64,000 nt of DNA from Ariolimax columbianus (Eukaryota > Mollusca > Gastropoda > Stylommatophora > Arionidae), in contig JAVGWX010000005.1 in assembly GCA_036924085.1 (NCBI GenBank), positions 80,678,666-80,742,665 of the forward strand. Direction: 5' to 3'. Made by a program: the position numbers and the translations under genes. The notes beneath the pieces are model-generated. The model saw only the letters and a program-made list of their open reading frames with translations. It had not been told where the DNA came from and did no database searches. Positions within the stretch are counted from its first letter, which is position 1, and every line of letters starts with the position of its first letter. Positions 1 through 11,150 of the stretch are shown piece after piece.

Positions 1-230
1 TGCGTTCGCGTTATTTTTATAATCCCCAAGGCGGTGTGCGTTGCACTGTGTTTTTATTTTGCACCTGTCGGCCCAGTGCATCCGACTTCAGCATGCATTT
101 TATGTAAGGATCTGCTTCCTCCTGCATTTTCTAAGGGTTTGCTTCCCCGGAGTAACGGCCAGTGCTGTGATGGGGATCGAACCCAGCACCTTCGGATTGT
201 GAGCCGTGCCACTTATCCACGCCATCCCCT
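1..230 (-). mobile_element. tRNA-derived SINE, family S, copy 1
   Basis: Read on the minus strand this is a tRNA-headed SINE. The polymerase III box B (GGTTCGATCCC) lies at 173-183, an A-box-like TGGATAAGTGG is nearer 210, and the 3' end (AATAAC..GAACGCA) reaches the window edge, so the A-rich tail is cut off. The same body recurs at 11151, 21810, 29228, 42536, 46510 and 50580. It is a repeat, not a tRNA gene: the acceptor stem is not maintained and a 150-bp unrelated tail follows. Confidence 0.85.
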
Positions 231-339
231 CAGTCCACTGATCTGATTTACCTTATTGCATCTTTGTTGGATTTCCGCTGTAATTCTTCCATCTGCTGAA
301 AGCCAATGTCAAAATAAACAGGGTGTTGATCATAGAACT

Positions 340-1000
340 GTTCTTTGCGGGTGATGCCGCAAAGCTTACTGTCCACATTTTCTGATGCCTGCTATGAGTT
401 TAAATTAACAATCAACAAAAAGAAAACACAAGTTATGGTCCAGGTTGCCAACAAGGCACCAATCATCTCTATTGATGATGAGGATCCGGAGGTAGTAGAT
501 CACTTTACATACCTGGGATCCACAGTCGATAATAGAGTAATCATGGACCAAGAGATCAATATCAGGATAGGCTAGGCAGCAACAATGAACAGATTAACAA
601 AAAATGGTCTGGGAAATCAAGAAGCTCACTGTTAAAACAAAAACACTTGTTTACCAGGCCTGTGTCCTCAACACCCTTCTTTATGGCAGTGAGACATGGT
701 CTATCCACCATGGGAACAGGACACCATGGATCATGTTACATGCAAAGGCAGGATTTAAGCATAGAATACAGCCAAAGGAGATACTGATTGTGGATTGGCT
801 AAGGACTTAGCGTTTGAGAAGACACGTCACACCATGTGATGCCGCAAACAGTCCTGACTTTCCATGGACATACTGTGGAAGAAGTTTTTCTGCTCGGATT
901 GGATTTACGAGTCACATTAAGTTATCTTTATGAACTGTAGTTACATCCCCTTTTTCAAAGCACAATTACTATCGTCTGACAAGACAGGAAGAGCCAATGA
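340..1000 (+). pseudogene. LINE family C, copy 1: reverse transcriptase C-terminal remnant
   Basis: Broken RTE-like reverse transcriptase. Frames at 345-575 and 604-810 carry the late palm and thumb: a FAGDAAK-like remnant of the catalytic FADD, FTYLGSTVD, a LTVKTKTLVYQACVL block and LLYGSETW. The terminal zinc-knuckle-like end (YCGRSFSARIGFTSH) is at about 870-930. Stops and an internal loss separate thumb and end. A stretch around 708-790 (CATGGGAACAGGACACC) also occurs at 9509-9585 and identifies both as one subfamily. This copy keeps the uninterrupted version of the site that in copy 2 received a SINE (11151-11398). Confidence 0.75.
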
Positions 1001-1649
1001 ATGAATGATGATAACGTGCTCCCCAAGTATGTGAAATATTTCACCTATTTGATTTGCTGTTTTTCAAGGACGATATTGATGTCTCCAGCTATTCTAGATA
1101 TTTTCCTCAGTTTTTTTCTACATTGGTTTTCATGCTGTATTCTTTGTATGTTGTATTTAGTTTATCAATATGTTGTTGCAATTGCATGTCTGAAGTTCTG
1201 CTTGATCGTCGGTGAAAATAAGTTCATTTCAGATGTAATTCATTTAAGACTGACTAATAGTTCACCAATATGTTGCTACCTTCATTTGGGTTGGCTGTTT
1301 TACAAGTTAAATGTGGTCTACAATATTATGTCAATAAACAACAAAAGGGATAGCAGTTTTACTTTTAGCAAACATCCTTTCGAACAGAGCACTTTCTATC
1401 AATGTAAAGACTTTCGATATATTAATTTAGTCAGCTTCTTTGTAATAAAATTGCTAATGATTAACATTTTTATTACAAAGAACTGAAGAGGTAATGATTA
1501 GTAAGATGTTACAATCCTGAGGAGTGTGAGTAAATAAGATAAGATTACGATATAAAAATTATAAATATAAGGCTTGACTTTGACTACTTTGATTGAAGCA
1601 TGTGTCACACGTTTAAAGTTAAGAACGTCGCTATGACATTGTATGCTGA
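1001..1649. other. AT-rich stretch without recognisable gene
   Basis: An open frame of 161 codons (1001-1486, plus) reads as hydrophobic low-complexity sequence with no family motif, no paralogue elsewhere in the window and no splice context. I read it as chance. Nothing else is supported here. Confidence 0.5.
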
Positions 1650-2130
1650 CTCCAGCCCTCTGTCTTATTTTACATAAACAGATATACTAAGATTTATACA
1701 ATGATTTAACTATATTCGTGGTCAAATGTTTTATTTATGATCTGTTTACTTACATCGTTCTGCTACCAATACTTCTTTTGCTTTACAACGGATGTAGAAG
1801 ATGTCACGTCGTATGTAAACGACAATGTTGGATCGGTTGTGAGTTTGGTCAATCAAATTTATCTTTCCTCGTCGTCAGCTTTAGAACCAAGTGGTAAGCA
1901 GAACCGATTCAACTTCACAACAATTCGGAGGTGTCGGACCGAAAGGTGTAAGTATCGTAGTCAAGCTATAAACTACGACACAACGCATTCCATTCTCTGG
2001 ACTATATACTGATACGTGAGCCCTTTTCAAGACTTGTTAGCGGGAGACTGAGAACGAAGTCAAAAGTCAATTTCACACAGGCAAGATCTATAGTATTTTT
2101 AGTATAGGTGCTGAGTCTCGCTTAGTAAAC
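1650..2130 (+). repeat. Interspersed repeat family H, copy 1, split by a G element
   Basis: Shares a long block with 32085-32960 and 56140-59600: TTTACTTACATCG, a run ending in GGATGTAGAAGATGTCACG, and a distal GAGTCTCGCTTA block. The element at 1920-2066 is inserted between the two halves. A late segment of copy 2 (32860-33000) reads like a LINE C-terminus, so H may be the 3' part of a retroelement. Confidence 0.6.
1920..2066 (+). mobile_element. G element, copy 2 (short, non-coding)
   Basis: Carries the G consensus (GGACCGAAAGGTG, CTCTGGACTA, GTAGCGGGAGATTGAGAACGAA-like end). It is flanked by an 11-bp near-perfect target duplication, TCAACTTCACA at 1909-1919 and TCAATTTCACA at 2067-2077. 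The GAA tail seen in copies 1 and 3 is reduced here. No coding capacity. Confidence 0.7.
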
Positions 2131-2575
2131 GCAAACTTTGTTACACGAAGGTTTGTTTGTTTTATTTATTGTAGCATGACGGCATGTAGAGGAGTAGTAG
2201 TTAGTCCTAATAATTAGAACGGACTCATTTGGATTATCAACTGATTGTTGGTCTTGAGATTAGCGCGTAAGATGTCAATTAACTTAATTAACTATGAGAA
2301 AGAATGAATGCCTAATGTATCTTGATCATCTGTAGTTATATTTTCCCTTGATGGATTGCCTCGGTTGTCAAAGTTTGTCATGTGGAACTTACACGATATG
2401 TCTGGCGTCAGTTCTGAAAAAAAGATCATTTGACTTGCTTTTGTTTCTTCTGATGTGTTTCACAGATACATGTCCTCGTGATTAAAAGAACTCGCTGTTT
2501 CTATATACTCCCGATTCCTCCTCTCTCGTGTCTCCACCTTGTTGTGGTAACATAATTAGCAACATAAAAAAAGGC
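2131..2575. other. No supported feature
   Basis: AT-rich sequence without long frames, recognised repeat or RNA signal. Confidence 0.4.
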
Positions 2576-3429
2576 TAGGGCAGGGAAATTATTTATGGGG
2601 ATTTCAATTTTTCAGAAATAAAATGGATATTGCAGAAGCACTTGTCGAGTCAAAATCATTTGTGAAGTGCATAACTGACAATTATTTGATTCAGCACGTA
2701 GAAGCTACCAGAGGCAAAAACACACTACTACATTTACTACAGAAGAAAATATGATTGAAAACGTTATCGTTGGGGATCTGTTTGACTCAAGCGACCATCA
2801 CATCATCCGTTTGGATCATAGCAAGGAGAGAAGTAATCATAAACTTGCGAGCATGCAACTACTCTAAGGCAGATGATAAGAAGATGAAAGAGGCAAACAG
2901 CCACATAATCTGGAAAGATAGTACTGGAGATACAGATGTTGAACAAGAGTAGGAGAGTTTAAAAACAGTTTTAAAATCCTAAAAGTGGAATGTGCTCCAT
3001 GTAGGTAGGTAAACACCAAGGGTAAAAAGTGGCTATCTAGATTTGAAGTTAAATGTAGCAGAGCTAAAAAACATATAGAGGTAGGTAAATCGAAAGAAAC
3101 AAATTTAAAATATTTGGATAAGCAAAACATAGCTCAGAAAGTGAATAAGGCAGCAAAAATAGACTTTGAAAAAAAACTTGCTTATAGGATCAAGACTGAT
3201 AGTAAAAGCTTCTTTTCTTATGTTAGAAATAAACAAAAGACAAGGTATGCTCTTACATAGATAATAGAGGGAAAATAATAAGATAAACAGGAAGGCTTCT
3301 AATCTGCTCAATCAATACTTTGGCACAGTCTTCACAAAAGAAGACTGCTCCAATATCCCAGAGCCTATAGATATTTTCAAATGTGACATGGATATAGTGG
3401 GATTAAAATCAATCTACGTTCTAGATGGT
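2576..3429 (+). pseudogene. CR1/L2-like LINE family A, copy 1, 5' portion
   Basis: Starts inside an apurinic endonuclease domain (remnant of GDFNFPEIKWD, clearer in copy 3 at 41880) and runs through the linker rich in KKWxTRF and SKETYLKYLDKQN motifs. Many stops and small gaps. The element is interrupted at 3430 by an RTE-like insertion and resumes at 5049 with the sequence for DGIHPKLL. Relative to copy 3 a short piece around the junction is missing, so this copy had a deletion before or during the insertion. Confidence 0.75.
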
Positions 3430-5048
3430 CATCATCATGTAGCATGTCCTTTGTAAAACGTCGCTCCCATCACAGTCTGTCTGAAAGAAACTCGTTCCCT
3501 TGCCAAAACTCCAGCTTTCGCCACTGTCATACTCAGGCACTCCTGGATATCTTGGTGCCATTGTCTTCTTGGTCTACCCCTTCCTCTTTTGCCTGGCACC
3601 ATACCTTCCATCACCGTCCTCTCAAGACCGTTGTGTCTCTTGATGTGACCAAACTATTTGCATTTTCTAGCCAAAATGGAATTGATAAACCAGTTCTCCT
3701 CTATGCTCAACTCTTGCCGAATGTCTACATTTGTTCTTTTCTCTGTCCAGGGTATTCTGAGGATCTTTCTGTAACATTTTGACTCGAAGGATTCGATTCT
3801 TTGTCTAGAAGTTTTGGTAATCGTCCATGCTTCACAGCCATAAGCTGCCACAGGAAAAACACAGGCTCTCAAGACTTTTACTTTTATCGTTTTGTTGGTG
3901 CCCTGCCATAATTTCTTCAGGCTGTTCAGTCTCTGCATTGCCATAGCTATTCTTCTTCTGATTTCCTTCGAGCAGTCACCATTTTTGTCGATTCTTTAGC
4001 CCAGATATTCAAAATGTGTAACCTGATCTATTTCCTCACCACCCACTGTAAATGTATGCTGACATTGTGTTTTATCGGTGGTCATTATCTTTGTTTTGTT
4101 TATGTTTATGAACAGATTTTGATCTTTACTATGTCCATTAACGGCTGAAAGTAGCTGCTCTAGCCCTTCTGCACTTCTTGATAGTATCACTGTGTCATCT
4201 GCATATCGTAACTCTGGAATCTCGTACCCCCCAATCGTAAATGGGTCGAAACTTTCAATGTTTTCATCTTCTCGCACATTTCTCATTATACATTCCGCAT
4301 ATATGTTGTACAGATAAGGTGAGAGTATACATCCCTGTCGGACTCCCTTTTGTACTGCAAACCAATCTGATGTTTGCCCAGATACTCGGACAGCGGCTTG
4401 TTGATCTTGGTATAATGTTTCAATGAGATGGACTATATGCAAAGGAAACCCCATTTCCTTCATGATTCTCCACAGATTTTTATGTTTTACCGTGTCGAAG
4501 GCCTTAGTGTAATCAATGAAACATGTGTACAGGTCTACATTAAACTCTCTACATTTTTCATAGATATTCCTTAAATTGAATATGTGGTCCCGGGTCCCTC
4601 TGTCTTTCCTAAAACCTGCCTGGACTACGTGAATTTCAGATTCAAACCTTTTCTCTATCCTTCTTAATAGGATTCGCAGGAGTATCTTGCTAGCATGGCT
4701 GATCAGTGCGATAGTTCGGTAGTTCGTGCACAGCTTCAGGTTGCCTTTTCTGGGGAGGGGAATATAAATTGATTTCTTCCATGCTTCTGGCCACTCTGCA
4801 CTGTGCCATATCTGTTTACACAGCTTGTGGTAGACTCGTGCACATGCATCTCCTCCTGCTTGTATTAGCTCTGCTGGGATATCATCGCATCCTGGGGACT
4901 TTCCCTTTTTCAGGCTTTTAATTGCAGAGCGTACTTCTTCCAATGTTGGTTCAGGTTCTTTCTCATCCTTTGGTAGGATTGTAACTGAGAGCTTTGTGCT
5001 GTCTCCATACATGGTTCTGCAGTACTCTCTCCATCTATTCAGTTTATA
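3430..5048 (-). mobile_element. RTE-like LINE family B, copy 1, with target duplication
   Basis: 5'-truncated non-LTR retrotransposon on the minus strand. The 10-bp target duplication TCTAGATGGT is at 3420-3429 and 5049-5058. The 3' end is a short TGA repeat (TGATGATGA on the element strand) directly after the coding stop, as seen in some RTE elements. It contains the reverse transcriptase described under 3435-5012. Its host is CR1-like copy A1. Confidence 0.85.
3435..5012 (-). pseudogene. Reverse transcriptase of B1, two in-frame stops
   Basis: A single frame runs from 5012 to the terminal stop at 3435-3437, broken only by TAA at 3996-3998 and a TAG near 3651-3653. In order it shows fingers (KSLKKGKSPGCDDIP), FIDYTKAFDTV (first catalytic Asp), GVRQGCILSP, LRYADDTVIL (catalytic Asp pair), thumb (FEYLG), CEAWTIT, and a basic GRGRPRRQW C-terminus. 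The upstream endonuclease is absent. Two nonsense codons and no shift make this a fairly young dead copy. Clade assignment to RTE is from motif style. Confidence 0.85.
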
Positions 5049-6235
5049 TCTAGATGGTATTCATCCAAAATTGTTGTTTGTTATTAAAGACCAACTAACA
5101 AAACCACTGGCTTTATTATGTTCTCAATCACTTGCAAAATGGATTGTTCTAAGAGATTAGAAGGATGCAGGAGTGATCCCCTTATTAAACATTTAAAAAA
5201 AAAATTCAGATCCAGCGAATTATAGACCGGTGAGTTGAACGAGCATAGTATGTAAATTGTTTGAATCAATAATCAAAGAAAACATTGTAATGCATCTAGA
5301 CAGGTTTAATCTAATCAGAAATAGTCAACATGGGTTTACTGGAGGGAGATCGTGCTTAACAAATCTTTTGGAATTCATGGAGGAGGTTTACTAAAATTAT
5401 AGATAAGGGGTAGCCAATATATATTATTTATCTAGATTTTGCAAAAGCTGTTGATAGAGTACCTCATAGAAGATTGTTTAGAAAGTTAAAATCACATGAA
5501 CTAGGTGGGGAAGTTGCTGAGTAGATTGAAAGTTGGTTAACGGAAAGAAGGCAGAGGGTGGGCATAAATAAGGAGTACATGAGTGGTGTGAAATAAAAAG
5601 TGCCACAGGTTTTGGGACCAATTTTGTTCTTGATATATATAAACGATTTGGACATTGATATAGGTTCCATGATTGTAAAATTTGCGAACGACACAAAACT
5701 ATGTAGTGTCTCATCTAAAGCAGAAGTGGATATATTAAGGTTGGGTTTAGATCAAATTCGAGACTGGTCTGTGAGCTGGTAAATGGAGTTTAATATAGAT
5801 AAATGTAAAGTCATCGACATGGGTAGATCCAATATGGAACATAATTACAGAATGGGCGAGAGCAATACTAGAATGATAGATAAGGAAAGGGACCTAGGGG
5901 TTATAAAGGGGTTAAAGTTAAAAGTTTAAAGTAGATCATACAGGTAAAGGGAGTGAGCAATTCCAGATAGCAGTGAATTCGGTAAATGCAATGTTAGGTA
6001 TGATATAATGAAATATTAAACATAGGAGTAAGGAAGTGATAGTAAAACTAAATTATTATACCTTGATTGAAGTACTGTGTACAGGTATTGAGTCCTTATT
6101 GAAGAGGGGATATAAACATGCAAGGAAAGGATACAAAGAAGAGCAGCAGAACTGATAGTGGGATTCCAGTTATGAGGAAAGACTCAGAAAAACCAGCCTA
6201 CATTGTCTAGAAAAGAGAAGAATTAGAGGTCACTG
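5049..6235 (+). pseudogene. CR1/L2-like LINE family A, copy 1, 3' portion
   Basis: Continuation of the host LINE after the RTE-like insertion. It shows a degraded YLDFAKAVDRVPH block near 5420-5470, ESWLTERRQRVGINKEY, VLGPILFLIYINDLD (about 5605-5660) and FANDTKLC, a mutated FADDTKLC (catalytic Asp to Asn), then thumb fragments up to about 6235. Frames change repeatedly. Function is lost. Confidence 0.8.
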
Positions 6236-6384
6236 TAAATTCCTCCAGCAGAACCCAGTAATGGGAATAAACGATGTTATGATTTTTGTTTTGTTTTTGT
6301 TATTATCGTAAGTTTACTGTTAGCTAGTAGCACAACATTTGTAAGTTGTTTTCCAAATGTTGTACACCAATGGCACAGCACCAC

Positions 6385-6680
6385 TTCTAAGACATTAAAG
6401 GTAAAGGTCAGTTCCATGGCAACAATTGCGGTTGGGGATGATGATAACTCTTCATGTACTAAGCCGCAGCCTATGTGAGGTAGCATGGCCAGTTCCCTTC
6501 CTTGATATTTTTACCTTACCCAACTCATACGTAGAGGTACCCATTTACATCTGGGCCGACTCAAGGAGCGGTCGTACCAGGCACGAATCACGTACCAGAC
6601 CATTTTTCTGTCCGTCTGTTATTTTGAACCCTTGCACGCTGTATTCCCAGTCTAGGAAGTCAGCTCACTGTTGACTAGAC
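6385..6680 (+). repeat. Interspersed repeat family W, copy 1
   Basis: Shares TAAAGGTAAAGGTC, GCAACAATTGCGGTTGGG, CAGCCTATGTGAGGTAG, ACCCAACTCATACGT and a GGTACCCATTTACA block with 31455-31635. No coding frame. It is a short dispersed repeat of unknown type. Confidence 0.6.
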
Positions 6681-7040
6681 GACACACTCCACCTAAGACA
6701 GTAACTAACATTCTGCTAGCTGAAGATCTTGAGATGCCAAATAAATGCAGTAACAACCCTTTTTAGACTTGGGAAAAGCGGGCTGTGAGTCTGACACGAC
6801 AACTCAAATAGCTGCACATCCCAACTAACAGAAACTGCGTCAATCTACATTTTCATTTTTGAATGCCAATATGTCAGCACATATCGATCGGTATATACGA
6901 CAGCGTAATTTTTTAGAGTATAATGAACATTCCAAACGTCGGCTTTCCACTGCATCACTTTCTACGCTCCCGGCCAAAAGATGATGATAGTAACAACAAT
7001 ACTGTAGTCTATCACTTCAAAGAGTATGCTATTAATCTTC
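6681..7040. other. No supported feature
   Basis: No long frame, repeat or RNA signal recognised. Confidence 0.35.
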
Positions 7041-7044
7041 TGCG

Positions 7045-7480
7045 TTCGAAAGTGAAAGTCAAACTGTATAAAGCATTAGTTAAACCTAGATTGGAGTACT
7101 GTGTACACGTGTGAAGTCCTTATTGCAGAGGAGATATAAAAATGCTGGAAAGGATGCAAAGAAGAGCGACAAAACTGATAATGGAATTCCAATTATGAGA
7201 AAAGATTAAGAAAATCCGATCTACAGTGTCTAGAAAAGAAAAGAATTTGAGGTGATTTAATACAGGTTTGCAAAATACAACCACCTTCAAGAACAAATGG
7301 GCACAGCTGCAAATTAATTAAATAAAGGTCAAGATTAGATATTCGGAAATATTTTTTTTAGTTAGAGAGTGGTGAATGCTGGAAATGCATTGTCACGGGA
7401 AATAGTGGAGGCAGGGTCAATTAATGCATTCAAGAATATATTGGATGCACATCGTTTGTAGATCAAGGAAATGTAAATGA
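7045..7480 (+). pseudogene. CR1/L2-like LINE family A, copy 2, 3' end
   Basis: C-terminal reverse transcriptase remnant: KVKLYKALVKPRLEYCV, MLERMQRRATKLI, a frame-shifted RSRLDIRKYFF, and a degraded region corresponding to VVNAWNALP near 7365-7400, then the 3' end. Severely 5'-truncated, with stops. Confidence 0.75.
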
Positions 7481-7529
7481 AATTGGTTGTATAGTCTTCT
7501 AAACCAGTATAAAGACATTGTTTTTAGAG

Positions 7530-8105
7530 GAGCGCGTGTGTCCTTGTGACCTTAAGAGCTATGCCAGAGGCAGCATAGCTACCAACAGGGCATCCCAAGT
7601 CAGACAGGTCAAAGGGTAGGGACCAGACCAAGCGGAGATACAAACATGGTGTCCTGCAGGCAGACTGGGGACAGTCAATGCCTAAACAAAATCCTGTTGA
7701 AAACTGAAGTACTTGGCCACAGGCCTAACGAAACAGTACAATGTAATTTTCGTTTTATGAGGACGTCATGAATAAAGAGAAAGGCAGCGTGGTGCTCATT
7801 CAATGGAGGCTCACCAGACGACGAGGGTACCGTACCCCCACCTTGAAGGGGTCCACACAATGCTACTAGTGATTACCCTCCTCTGTTCTATGGTGTCAAG
7901 GTACAGGGGGAAGGGGGAAGGGGTAAGAGCTTTTGACCAAACACCAAGAACACTCAACATCCTGCAGTGGAATGAAGAGAACGTCCTGAATTTTAAAAAA
8001 AAAAAGAAGGGCCACTATCAAAATGACTACTTGAAGATCCATAATGTGCGACATGTATCCAGGAGACCCACATCAATAGCAACCACAACAGGATTGTTAA
8101 GTAAA
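7530..8105 (+). pseudogene. LINE 5' fragment with endonuclease start
   Basis: About 7960-8095 decodes, with one frame change, to the start of an apurinic-type endonuclease: ILQWN followed by a lysine-rich frameshifted stretch at an A homopolymer (7997-8006), then TCIQETHINSN in another frame. The preceding 400 bases probably represent the 5' leader of the same element; part of them resembles 50210-50500. The catalytic Glu of QETH is visible, but the frame is dead. Confidence 0.55.
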
Positions 8106-8149
8106 GTGCTACTACCAAGATCAAGGTCTATTGTGCTGTTAGTCACCTG

Positions 8150-8660
8150 TATACACATGTGAAACATGAACATACTTTAGCACTCAGGAAACTCCATCTC
8201 CCTAAGAGCTATTTCTGCAAGGTGCTCAAGATCAGCTGGCAGGATAGAGTGCCAAACTCTGGTCTTCTATAGGGTGAGACGGTCAGGCATCCACATTCAT
8301 ATCAGATTGACCGGGCATGTTGTAGGCATGCTCGATGAGCGCCTCCCTAAGCAGCGGTTGTATGGTAAGCTCATGACAAGTAAGCACCTGTCAGGGAAAC
8401 TGAGAAAATGATACAAAGACTGAACCTTTTCCTTATTGATGGTGCATCCTGGGAGCCGCTTGCTTTGGCTGCTCAGTCTGATGGTGCTTGCATCACTGAG
8501 GAGAGATGCATTACCCAAGCACAGAAAAAGTTAAAGCTGCATGAAAGGACAGAATGCAAAATGGCCCAAATTACTGAAGCTGTTCATATGTACCCCGTGT
8601 GCAGTAGAGTTTGATGTGCTTGGTTCAGACTGTACAGTCACATCTGAATTCACATGGATG
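8150..8660 (+). pseudogene. LINE C-like 3' end, copy 3
   Basis: Fragments of a reverse transcriptase C-terminus in alternating frames: LRKLHLPKSYF, KISWQDRVPN, a degraded RWAGHVVRM block, WEPLALAA, KKLKLHERTEC and a final zinc-knuckle-like YPVCSRV..LYSH. Same layout as family C, but clearly a different subfamily from copies 1 and 2. Confidence 0.6.
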
Positions 8661-9299
8661 ACACTTTCGCTATCTTGCTTGCTGTTATTATTATGATTTA
8701 AGTCATGACATATATGATGTTGCTTTTAGCTACTCATGGTAGGTTAAGCTAACTCTTGACATTTCTTTAGTAGCAGGTTGTAATGTCTTTTCTTATATAC
8801 AAAGATCTACTTGGTCCTCCTGGCTGTGCAAGACTCTGCAGTAAGCTCACCACTATGGAAATGACAGCGTTAATCCTCACTGTGTTGGCAAGACTGCTGT
8901 GACATAGCCGTTTCCAGGAACAATAATCAGGACGTGAGGTGGGAACTTGATCAGTGTGGTTCTCCTGATCCTGATTACTCTTCGCTCCCTGGCATACAGA
9001 AAACAGGATTTAAGTCATATGATCTGATTACCTTAGACTTTATAATACCACCCAAAAAAACCTTTGCATGACATGTCTACAGGATGTGTTCTTTTTTTGT
9101 ACATCTAAATTAATGCACCATAGAAATCCATTTGTGTGTGTACTTCTAAAATGTTCACATTTTAGCACAATCAGCACCTGTTGAGTCATACAATTAAACT
9201 ATTGTCCAAAATCATTCAAAAGAGAAAATGGCATGAAGAAGACAACCAGTTGTTATGATTAATAATCATTGCAGCAAATAATCATTGTTGTGTTAGTCA
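8661..9299. other. No supported feature
   Basis: Unannotated sequence; no recognisable coding frame or repeat copy within this window. Confidence 0.35.
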
Positions 9300-9643
9300 A
9301 TGTAAAAGGCAGTGTCACAATCTTTTCCATGCTTAGTCTTTGAGGCTCCAATGGCTGGGACACACTCAGAGGATGGATGATGGCAGAATACCAAAATATT
9401 TTCTCTATGGAGAATTACAGTTGACGAAAAGGTCTTGGGGCCAGCCACTACTTCAGTATAAGGATGTATACAAGCAAGAAATGAATGATGTGGCCATCGG
9501 TTGTAATCATGGGAACAGGACACCATGGATCATGTTACATAGAGGGGCATGATTAAACATGGAATACAGAGAAAGTGGACCCAGCGGTCTCGAGGTAAGG
9601 TGTTTGCTTCGGGTGCTGGAGGTCGCGGGTTCAAATCACGGTG

Positions 9644-10110
9644 TTCAAGGCAACGAGGAGGCAGACAGACTGGCAAAAGAAGGTGCAAGGTTACCACAAC
9701 CAGATTCTAGTGTGACCTATGAAGAGTCCAAAAGGTTTATTAGGGACAGATACATGGCCAAATGGGAAACAGAGCATACTGGCTACACAAAAAATGATAC
9801 CTACTACCAGCTGAACAGAAAAGAGCAGGTCGTCGTCCTTAGACTCCGCACAGGCCACAACAGACTGAGGTACCATCTATTCAATAAACTGAAGATAGGT
9901 GGCACTGACGAATGCACACGTGGTACAGGGAAAATGACCGCTGAACATCTGCTGCAAAATTGCCCAACATACGAGTACCAGAGAAAGCACATGTGGCCAT
10001 CACCAGTGCCAACACTAGACAAGCTCTATGGCAGTGTTGACAGCCTCAGGATGACAGCTGCTTTCTTCAAACAAATTCAAGTTGACGTCTGACAGCGTAT
10101 GAAGAAGAAG
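9644..10110 (+). mobile_element. I/Nimbus-type LINE family J, copy 1, 3' end with target duplication
   Basis: 5'-truncated insertion with a perfect 11-bp target duplication AAATCACGGTG at 9633-9643 and 10111-10121. It codes for the end of an RNase H domain (QGNEEADRLAKEGA with the last catalytic Asp), a VVLRLRTGHNRLRYHLFN segment and a zinc-binding end (H-x4-C kept, first CxC damaged to CTR). Stop at 10090-10092, then a short GAAGAAGAAGAA tail. By chance the frame stays open upstream through the SINE head to 9559. Confidence 0.9.
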
Positions 10111-10253
10111 AAATCACGGTGGAGACTGGGATTTTTTCATGTGGATCATCTGGTAAATATTTCCCCTGATCTCTGAGTAGTGAGATCAGACATCCGAGTG
10201 CAGTGGCGCGCACATTAAAAATATCTTGGCAGTTTGAAATCGAAAAGAGTAGG

Positions 10254-10614
10254 GGATCAAGATGATGAGCAGCACATGAGCTGCAGTGGACAGCGACCCA
10301 TAGCTGACTGCTAGCGTCAGGGCCAGGGAACCAGAGCTGCCAATACCCTTGTACACCTCCACGCGGTGATCCTGGATAACAGGCTGCAGCAGGGCAGACT
10401 GGCTAAGGAGAAGGGATCGAAGAGGGAATGCTAACCCGGTACTCAAAAAATGCTTGCTGAAGTTGGATGTGTTGGACCGAAAGGTGCAAATATCGCAGTC
10501 AGGCTGTAAACTGCGACACAACACATTCCGTTCTCTGGACTACATTCTGCTACTTAAGCCCTTTCGGGGTTTGGTAGCGGGAGATTGAGAACGAACGAGG
10601 AAGAAGAAGAAGAA
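10254..10614 (+). mobile_element. G element, copy 1, with (GAA)n tail
   Basis: Bounded by a perfect 12-bp target duplication GAAAAGAGTAGG at 10242-10253 and 10615-10626. Copy 2 of the host SINE at about 27280-27299 shows the uninterrupted site. Length about 360 bp, ending in GAAC followed by (GAA)n. No convincing protein. Target duplications plus a 3' microsatellite tail indicate LINE-mediated retroposition. Confidence 0.85.
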
Positions 10615-11150
10615 GAAAAGAGTAGGCCTAACAGCCACTGCTTGAGCAAAATTCAAGTTAAAAATCTACTCAAATTATTCTAGGGATATTCACCTCACTG
10701 AGAATATTTCGCAAAAAATTAGGGCTTTGTGGCTATAACTTCAGGTCTTGGTTATGTGATTAGTGAAGCAGCTTAGATGGCGCCTAACAGGCTGCAGGTT
10801 TACCTTGCTCTAATTTACACTCCCACCTCCACCAGTCTAAAAAATAGGTGATCATATATTCCAGGGGCTAACAGATGCTGGGATTGACCTGGCAAGTCAC
10901 CAGTGGATTTTCACCTGCCAAAAAAATATGAAACAAAGGAGGTCACACCTCCCCACAACGTCTAACGACATAAGTGGACTGAAGATAGATAGAAATAGGC
11001 AAAGGAGATACTGATTGCGAATAGACTAAGGACTCAGAGTTTAAGATGACATGCCACACCATGTGATGCTGCAAACAGTCCTGACTTTCCTTGCACATAC
11101 TGGAAGATGGTTCTCTGTTCAGGCTGGTCTTACGAGTCACCTTCGTTATC

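Larger units (their letters stand above)
9583..10985 (+). mobile_element. Long tRNA-derived SINE, family F, copy 1 (contains J1 and G1)
   Basis: The head is tRNA-like: A-box region GGTCTCGAGGTAAGGTG and B-box GGTTCAAATC near 9629-9638. It continues after the J1 insertion as GGTGGAGACTGGG, after G1 as AGGCCTAACAGCC, and ends in a GATAGATAGA repeat. Removing J1 (9644-10110) and G1 (10254-10614) leaves about 570 bp, collinear with 27150-27660. It has inserted into LINE C2. No coding capacity. Confidence 0.7.

Noticed and set aside
173..230. tRNA genes suggested by A and B boxes (here and at 9590, 11165, 21820, 27920)
   Set aside because: Boxes occur in heads of dispersed SINEs with long unrelated bodies and no complete cloverleaf.
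1001..1486. 161-codon open frame on the plus strand
   Set aside because: AT-rich hydrophobic translation, no motif, no paralogue or splice context; consistent with chance.
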